Below the pieces are notes generated by a model. The model searched no databases. It was not told where the DNA came from and worked only from the letters and a program-made list of their open reading frames with translations. The position numbers were made by a program, and so were the translations under genes. Shown here one piece after another: positions 57,541-64,000 of a stretch of DNA of 64,000 nt. The stretch spans positions 33,626,450 to 33,690,449 of the forward strand of contig OU744728.1 of NCBI GenBank assembly GCA_916613615.1. Reading direction: 5' to 3'. The DNA is from Steromphala cineraria (Eukaryota > Mollusca > Gastropoda > Trochida > Trochidae). Each line of letters opens with the position of its first letter. Within the stretch, counting starts at the first letter, position 1.

Positions 57541-60346
57541 TTAGCTCATCAGGACTGAAAGTCCAGATGGGCTTATGGCATGGCCCGTCGTCCGGCGTCC
57601 GTCCGTCCGTCCGTAAACTATTGACACTTTCGACTTCTCCTCATGAACCATACACATTAGAGAGCTGAAATTTTGTGTACAGGTACCTTAGCATATGGAG
57701 ATTCTAATTTGTAACTTTGGTGACCCTGTGACCCCAAATAGGGTCACAGGGGTCACAACCTTAAAAACCTATTTTCATCTTCTTCTCCAGTTCCAAAAGG
57801 AGTAGAGAGTTAAAAATGATATGTGCAGACTCCTTGGACAATGGGGATTCTAATTTGTAACTTTGGTGACCCCATGACCCCAAATAGGGTCACAGGGGTC
57901 ACAACCTTAAAAACCTATATTCATCTTCTTCTTCAGTTCCAGAAGGACTAGAGAGTTAAAAATGATATGTGCAGACTCCTTGGCCAATGGGGATTCTAAA
58001 TTGTAGGTTTTGTACATTTGTTTTGTAATTTTTTAGCTCATCAGGACTGAAAGTCCAGATGGGCTTATGGAATGGCCCGTCGTCCGGCGTCCAACCGTCG
58101 TCCGTCCGTAAACTTTTGACACTTTCGACTTCTCCTCATGAACCATACACATTAGAGAGCTGAAATTTTGTGTACAAGTATCTTAGCATATGGAGATTCT
58201 AATTGGTAACTTTGGTGACCCTGTGACCCCAAATAGGGTCACAGGGGTCACAACTTTAAAAACCTATTTTAATCTTCTTCTTCAGTTCCAAAAGGAGTAG
58301 AGAGTTAAAAGATGATATGGGAAGACTCCTTGGCCAATGGGGATTCTAATTTGTAACTTTGGTGACCCTGTGATCCCAAATAGGGTCACAGGGGTCACAA
58401 CCTTAAATACCTATTTTCATCTTCTTCTCCAGTTCCAAAAGGAGTAGAGAGTTACAAATTATATGGGCAGACTCCTTGGACAATGGAGATTCTAATTTGT
58501 AACTTTGGTGACCCTGTGACCCCAAATAGGGTCACAGGGGTCACAACCTTAAAAACCTATTTTCATCTTCTTCTCTAGTTCTAAAAGGACTAGAGAGTTA
58601 AAAACGATATGTGCAGACTCCATGGACAATGGGGATTCTAAACTGTAGGTTTTGTGACCCCATGACCCCAAATAGGGTCACAGGGGTCACAATCTTAAAA
58701 ACCTATTTTCATCTTCTTCTCCAGTTCTAAAAGGACTAGAGAGTTGAAAGTGATATGTGCAGACTCCTTGGACAATGGGGATTCTAATTTGTAACTTTGG
58801 TGACCCTGTGACCCCAAATAGGGTCACAGGGGTCACAACCTTAAAAACCTATTTTCATCTTCTTCTCCAGTTCCAAAAGGAGTAGAGAGTTAAAAATGAT
58901 ATGTGCAGACTCCTTGGACAATGGGGATTCTAATTTGTAACTTTGGTGACCCCATGACCCCAAATAGGGTCACAGGGGTCACAACCTTAAAAACCTATAT
59001 TCATCTTCTTCTTCAGTTCCAGAAGGACTAGAGAGTTAAAAATGATATGTGCAGACTCCTTGGCCAATGGGGATTCTAAATTGTAGGTTTTGTACATTTG
59101 TTTTGTAATTTTTTAGCTCATCAGGACTGAAAGTCCAGATGGGCTTATGGCATGGCCCGTCGTCCGGCGTCCAACCGTCGTCCGTCCGTAAACTTTTGAC
59201 ACTTTCGACTTCTCCTCATGAACCATACACATTAGAGAGCTGAAATTTTGTGTACAAGTATCTTAGCATATGGAGATTCTAATTGGTAACTTTGGTGACC
59301 CTGTGACCCCAAATAGGGTCACAGGGGTCACAACCTTAAATACCTATTTTCATCTTCTTCTCCAGTTCCAAAAGGAGTAGAGAGTTACAAATTATATGGG
59401 CAGACTCCTTGGACAATGGAGATTCTAATTTGTAACTTTGGTGACCCTGTGACCCCAAATAGGGTCACAGGGGTCACAACCTTAAAAACCTATTTTCATC
59501 TTCTTCTCTAGTTCTAAAAGGACTAGAGAGTTAAAAACGATATGTGCAGACTCCATGGACAATGGGGATTCTAAACTGTAGGTTTTGTGACCCCATGACC
59601 CCAAATAGGGTCACAGGGGTCACAATCTTAAAAACCTATTTTCATCTTCTTCTCCAGTTCTAAAAGGACTAGAGAGTTGAAAGTGATATGTGCAGACTCC
59701 TTGGACAATGGGGATTCTAATTTGTAACTTTGGTGACCCTGTGACCCCAAATAGGGTCACAGGGGTCACAACCTTAAAAACCTATTTTCATCTTCTTCTC
59801 CAGTTCCAAAAGGTCTAGAGTGCTGAAATTATATGTGCAGACTCCTTGGCCAATGGGAATTCTAAATTGTAGATTGCGTGACCCCATGACCCCAAATAGG
59901 GTTACAGGGGTCACAACCTTAAAAACTTATTTTCATCATCATCTTTAGCTCCTAAAGGTCTATTGAGCTGAAAGACTGCATGTAGACTCCTTGGCCAATT
60001 GGGATTCTAAACTGTAGGTTTTGTGACCCCGTGACCCCAAATAGGGTCACAGGGGTCACAATCTTAAAAACCTATTTTCATCTCCTTTTCAAGTTCCATA
60101 AGGTTAAGAGAGTTGAAATTTAATGTGCAAACTCTTTGGCCAATGAAGATTTTAAATTGTAGATTACGTGACCCAATGACCCCACATTAGATGACAGTCT
60201 ATGGCAAATTTATTTCTCCTTGGATATTTTAGTGTGGACTTCTTTCACTGTCTGATATTGGCGATCTAGAAAGTGTTGAATAATAATACATTTGTTTTTT
60301 TAATTTTTTTATAGGTTTTCTTGCAATAGGTAACATCAGTTTCATT
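57541..60346 (+). mobile_element. Cluster of hairpin-start elements (AGCTCATCAGGACT) with ~146-bp cores
   Basis: Three 5' hairpins (57543-57573, 58035-58065, 59115-59145) each start a CCGTCGTCCGGCGTCC tract and an array of units containing CCCAAATAGGGTCACAGGGG, ACCTATTTTCATCTTCTTCT and GACTCCTTGG. No 3' hairpin separates the first two starts, so later hairpins arose by tandem duplication. The segment from about 57700 to 58780 recurs at an offset of exactly 1,080 bp. The tail at 60165-60346 (GATGACAGTCTATGGCAAAT) is unique to this cluster and is copied again downstream. Confidence 0.82.
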
Positions 60347-60420
60347 TTTAGCTCATCTTGCCTGTATAAAGCAAACTTGATATGATGCCTGATGAGCTAC
60401 AGAGCCAATGGCTCTATTTT
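60347..60420 (+). mobile_element. Minimal element: 5' and 3' termini with no core
   Basis: AGCTCATCTTGCCTGTATAA at 60350 leads within 50 bp to GCCTGATGAGCT and the 3' hairpin AGAGCCAATGGCTCT (60401-60415), ending in T's. It lacks the CGTC tract and core. An identical copy is at 61811-61885. Confidence 0.8.
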
Positions 60421-61885
60421 TTTTAGCTCATCTGGCCTGTAACGCCCGATGGGCTTATGGCATGGCATGTTGTCCGGCGTCCATCCGTCCATCCGTCCGT
60501 CCGTCCGTAAACTTTATGGCATTTCGACTTCTTCTCCAGAACCATAAGACCTGGAAAGCTTAAACTTTGTGTACAGACTCCTTGGCTAGTGAGGATTATA
60601 AATTGTAGGTTTCGTGACCCCATGACCCCAAATAGGGTCACAGGGGTCACAACTTTAAAAACCTATTTTAATCTTCTTCTCCAGTTCCAAAAGGAGTAGA
60701 GAGTTAAAAGATGATATGTGCAGACTCCTTGGCCAATGGGGATTCTAATTTGTAACTTTGGTGACCCTGTGATCCCAAATAGGGTCACAGGGGTCACAAC
60801 CTTAAATACCTATTTTCATCTTCTTCTCCAGTTCCAAAAGGAGTAGAGAGTTACAAATTATATGGGCAGACTCCTTGGACAATGGAGATTCTAATTTGTA
60901 ACTTTGGTGACCCTGTGACCCCAAATAGGGTCACAGGGGTCACAACCTTAAAAACCTATTTTCATCTTCTTCTCTAGTTCTAAAAGGACTAGAGAGTTAA
61001 AAACGATATGTGCAGACTCCATGGACAATGGGGATTCTAAACTGTAGGTTTTGTGACCCCATGACCCCAAATAGGGTCACAGGGGTCACAATCTTAAAAA
61101 CCTATTTTCATCTTCTTCTCCAGTTCTAAAAGGACTAGAGAGTTGAAAGTGATATGTGCAGACTCCTTGGACAATGGGGATTCTAATTTGTAACTTTGGT
61201 GAACCTGTGACCCCAAATAGGGTCACAGGGGTCACAACCTTAAAAAACTATTTTCATCTTCTTCTCAAGTTCCAAAAGGTCTAGAGTGCTGAAATTATAT
61301 GTGCAGACTCCTTGGCCAATGGGAATTCTAAATTGTAGATTGCGTGACCCCATGACCCCAAATAGGGTCACAGGGGTCACAACCTTAAAAACTTATTTTC
61401 ATCATCATCTTTAGCTCCTAAAGGTCTATTGAGCTGAAAGACTGCATGTAGACTCCTTGGCCAATTGGGATTCTAAACTGTAGGTTTTGTGACCCCTTGA
61501 CCCCAAATAGGGTCACAGGGGTCACAATCTTAAAAACCTATTTTCATCTCCTTTTCAAGTTCCATAAGGTTAAGAGAGTTGAAATTTAATGTGCAAACTC
61601 TTTGGCCAATGAAGATTTTAAATTGTAGATTACGTGACCCAATGACCCCACATTAGATGACAGTCTATGGCAAATTTATTTCTCCTTGGATATTTTAGTG
61701 TGGACTTCTTTCACTGTCTGATATTGGCGATCTAGAAAGTGTTGAATAATAATACATTTGTTTTGTAATTTTTTTATAGGTTTTCTTGCAATAGGTAACA
61801 TCAGTTTCATTTTTAGCTCATCTTGCCTGTATAAAGCAAACTTGATATGATGCCTGATGAGCTACAGAGCCAATGGCTCTATTTT
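60421..61885 (+). repeat. 1,464-bp unit tandemly duplicated (second start at 61885)
   Basis: It starts with the 5' hairpin AGCTCATCTGGCCTGTAACG (60425), switches after one unit to the CCCAAATAGGGTCACAGG core of the previous cluster, and includes the GATGACAGTCTATGG tail and the second minimal element. The sequences at 60165-60640 and 61629-62104 are near-identical at an offset of 1,464 bp. The mix of a TGGCCT-type 5' end with an AGGACT-type core marks it as a recombinant. Confidence 0.82.
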
Positions 61886-62295
61886 TTTTAGCTTATCTGG
61901 CCTGTAACGCCCGATGGGCTTATGGCATGGCATGTTGTCCGGCGTCCATCCGTCCATCCGTCCGTCCGTCCGTAAACTTTATGGCATTTCGACTTCTTCT
62001 CCAGAACCATAAGACCTGGAAAGCTTAAACTTTGTGTACAGACTCCTTGGCTAGTGAGGATTATAAATTGTAGGTTTCGTGACCCCATGACCCCAAATAG
62101 GGTCACAGGGGTCACAATCTTAAAAACCTATTTTTCTCCATTAGATGACAGTCTATGGCAAATTTATTTCTCCTTGAATATTTTAGTGTGGACTTCTTTC
62201 ACTGTCTGATATTGGCGATCTAGAAAGTGTTGAATAATAATAAGTAATTTGGGTAAGGAAATTTATTCCGAAATCGTTACATTTGTTTTGTAATT
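61886..62295 (+). mobile_element. Truncated second copy of the recombinant element
   Basis: 5' hairpin 61890-61920 (AGCTTATC, one change from its partner), CGTC tract, one unit to 62130, then a jump straight to the GATGACAGTCTATGG tail. Compared with 60421-61810, most of the core is deleted. A short unique insert (AAGTAATTTGGGTAAGGAAA) lies at 62242. Confidence 0.75.
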
Positions 62296-63590
62296 TTTTA
62301 GCTCACCTTTACAAAGTAAATGTGAGCTTATGTCATGGCGCTTCGTCCGTCGTCCGTCTGTCCGTCCGTCTGTCCGTAAACTTTCACGAAAAAGACTACT
62401 CCTCCTAAACGAATTCAGATATCATTCTGAAATTGTAGTATGTTATACCCATGGTGATGCCTCACAGAAAGGTAAACGTTTAAGTTTTGAGAATCCAAGA
62501 TGGCCGCCATGACAGCCATATTGAATTTTCAATTAGATTTCATGAAAAAGCCTACTCCTTCTAAATGAATACAGATATCATTCTGAAATTGTAGTATGTT
62601 ATACCCATGGTGATTCCTCACAGAAAGGTAGACGTTTCAGTTTTGAGAATCCAAAATGGCCGCCATGACAGCCATATTGAATTTTCAATTAGATTTCATG
62701 AAAAAGACTACTCCTTCTAAACGAATACAGATATCATTCTGAAATTGTAGTATGTTATACCTATGGTGATTCCGCACAGAAAGGTAGACGTTTAAGTTTT
62801 GAGAATCCAATATGGCCGCCATGGCAGACATATTGAATTTTCAATTAGATTTCATGACAAAGACTATTTCTCCTAAACCAATCTAGATATCATTTTTATA
62901 TTGTATGTTATACCTATAGTGATTCCGCACAGAAAGGTAGACGTTTCAGTTTTGAGAATCCAAGATGGCCGCAATAGCAGCCATATTGACTTTTCAGCTG
63001 CAGATGACACATCATTATTATCAAATTTTAAGCTTTCATCAAGTGATCACTTGCACCATATAAATTCTCTAATTTGAACTTACTAATCATAATAATATCT
63101 TAAATATGGAATATTTAAGATTGTCGTGCAAGTTGTTCTATATTTTTAAGTGTTTCTAAAAAAAATTAAGATGAAAGACAAACATAATTGATTAATTTGT
63201 TTAAAATCTTTATGGCAACTAGCTGCAAAAACCAAATCACATTAAACATGTTAATTTTTAAACAATGGTATCTCCCTTATATTCCTTTAAATACCACACA
63301 TAAGGGGTCAACCAAAGTTCAGATATTCCACTATGCTGTCTAATACACATCCCAAGGAAGGCTGCTAGCATCACAGTGTCAGCTGCTAGTCTGTTGCATA
63401 ATCAACCTGACCCAATTGATATGGTAGAGCATTATGCTATATGGCCATGGCCCATGTGTATGCAATAAAAATTATGGACTTGTATTCTCATGACAGTGAT
63501 ATGTTCTTTCTAAGAATAACAATTACACAAAACTTGTCTACAATAAGCTTTGTGTTTAGCAATCTACATGATAAGTTGATGTGGAATAAA
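62296..63590 (+). mobile_element. Second copy of the 24751 Helentron-like family, 3'-truncated
   Basis: The 5' hairpin at 62300-62328 is identical to that at 24756-24784. About four 156-bp core units (CAGATATCATTCTGAAATTG, CCAAGATGGCCGCCATG) follow, then the unique downstream block (CATCATTATTATCAAATTTT, GGAATATTTAAGATTGTC, GCAACTAGCTGCAAAAACC) that matches 26265-26840. Similarity stops at GATAAGTTGATGTGGAA (63571-63587); no 3' hairpin is found. Confidence 0.82.
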
Positions 63591-63718
63591 TATGCAGATG
63601 AAAATCGAAAAGGGTTTAGTAAGAAAAGTAAGGAAATTTGATTTGTCATATCTCTCTGTTGATTTGACAATGCAAAAATGATTACCATTATAGTACTGTA
63701 TGAGTGTTAAATAAATAT

Positions 63719-63877
63719 ACAGAACGTCATACGTGTGCATTTGGGTCGTTTGTATTGAACGAGTAGATGTCATGGACGCGGAGGAACAACGAGTTCGAAG
63801 AACGAGTTGTTTCTCCGCGTCCATGACATCTTCGAGTTCAATACAAACGACCCAAATGCACACGTATGACGTTCTGT
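63719..63877. repeat. 159-bp near-perfect inverted repeat (hairpin)
   Basis: The left arm starts ACAGAACGTCATACGTGTGC and continues through ATTTGGGTCGTTTGTATTGA and GTCATGGACGCGGAGGAACA. The right arm is its complement ending GACGTTCTGT. The loop is only about 10 nt around GAGTTCGAAGAACGAG. Frames of 75 and 133 codons here are the two strands of the palindrome, not genes. Confidence 0.88.
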
Positions 63878-64000
63878 ATTTATTATATACTCTCTTTTTA
63901 ACCTTTTTAAAAGTAATTTTGAATTGCTTAAATAATCCGAGACGTCGCACTGCGCATTGATACATAATGCAAAGAAGGCGATTACCTATAACAAGCTCGA
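63878..64000. other. Window end, nothing recognised
   Basis: A short AT-rich stretch after the palindrome, without gene or repeat that I can identify. Confidence 0.4.

Noticed and set aside
63564..63965. 133-codon minus-strand and 75-codon plus-strand ORFs
   Set aside because: Both come from the same 159-bp palindrome and mirror each other; they have no other coding evidence.

Overview
The window is eukaryotic DNA: AT-rich, intron-bearing and crowded with transposable elements. The repeat families look molluscan, probably bivalve (short repeats opening with a hairpin and a CGTC microsatellite, tandem ~150 bp cores, DIRS and Tx1/L1-like retroelements). The taxonomic call is inference. I see one host gene: the 5' part of a PPM1D/Wip1-like PP2C-family Ser/Thr phosphatase on the + strand. 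Its four exons (19756-20059, 35817-35992, 42904-43084, 53613-53818) join with compatible splice phases and encode 289 residues; the rest of the gene lies beyond the window. Most other open frames are shadows in repeats.

Layout. 1-960 holds the 3' end of a LINE, and 1654-2831 a second, 5'-truncated LINE framed by a 16-bp target-site duplication. 4333-18485 is a 14-kb satellite with a 50-bp monomer and at least one higher-order period of 2,760 bp; it ends about 1.3 kb before the first codon. Intron 1 (20060-35816) carries a 1.25-kb element with a 9-bp duplication and a minus-strand Tx1/L1-like LINE (22705-32272). That LINE is split by a 5.6-kb Helentron-like element (24751-30339). Intron 2 carries a 124-bp MITE and a 725-bp MITE, each with a 6-bp duplication, the second nested in a 2.2-kb hAT-like element. 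Intron 3 carries a degraded but structurally complete DIRS tyrosine-recombinase retrotransposon (45746-52110) with inverted terminal repeats and an internal complementary region. After exon 4 the window is almost entirely nested and tandemly duplicated hairpin-start elements (54569-63600).

The main theme of Part 2 is that several sequence-unrelated repeat families share one architecture. Each has a 5' hairpin, a (CGTC)n tract, a tandem core of 146-170 bp, an inverted copy of the 5' terminus, and a 3' hairpin with a 3-nt loop followed by a T-rich end. This matches what is known of Helitron2/Helentron non-autonomous elements (asymmetric terminal inverted repeats plus a 3' hairpin). The split LINE ORF gives an independent proof of the boundaries of one of them. 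All copies I could orient read on the + strand, the same direction as the phosphatase gene.
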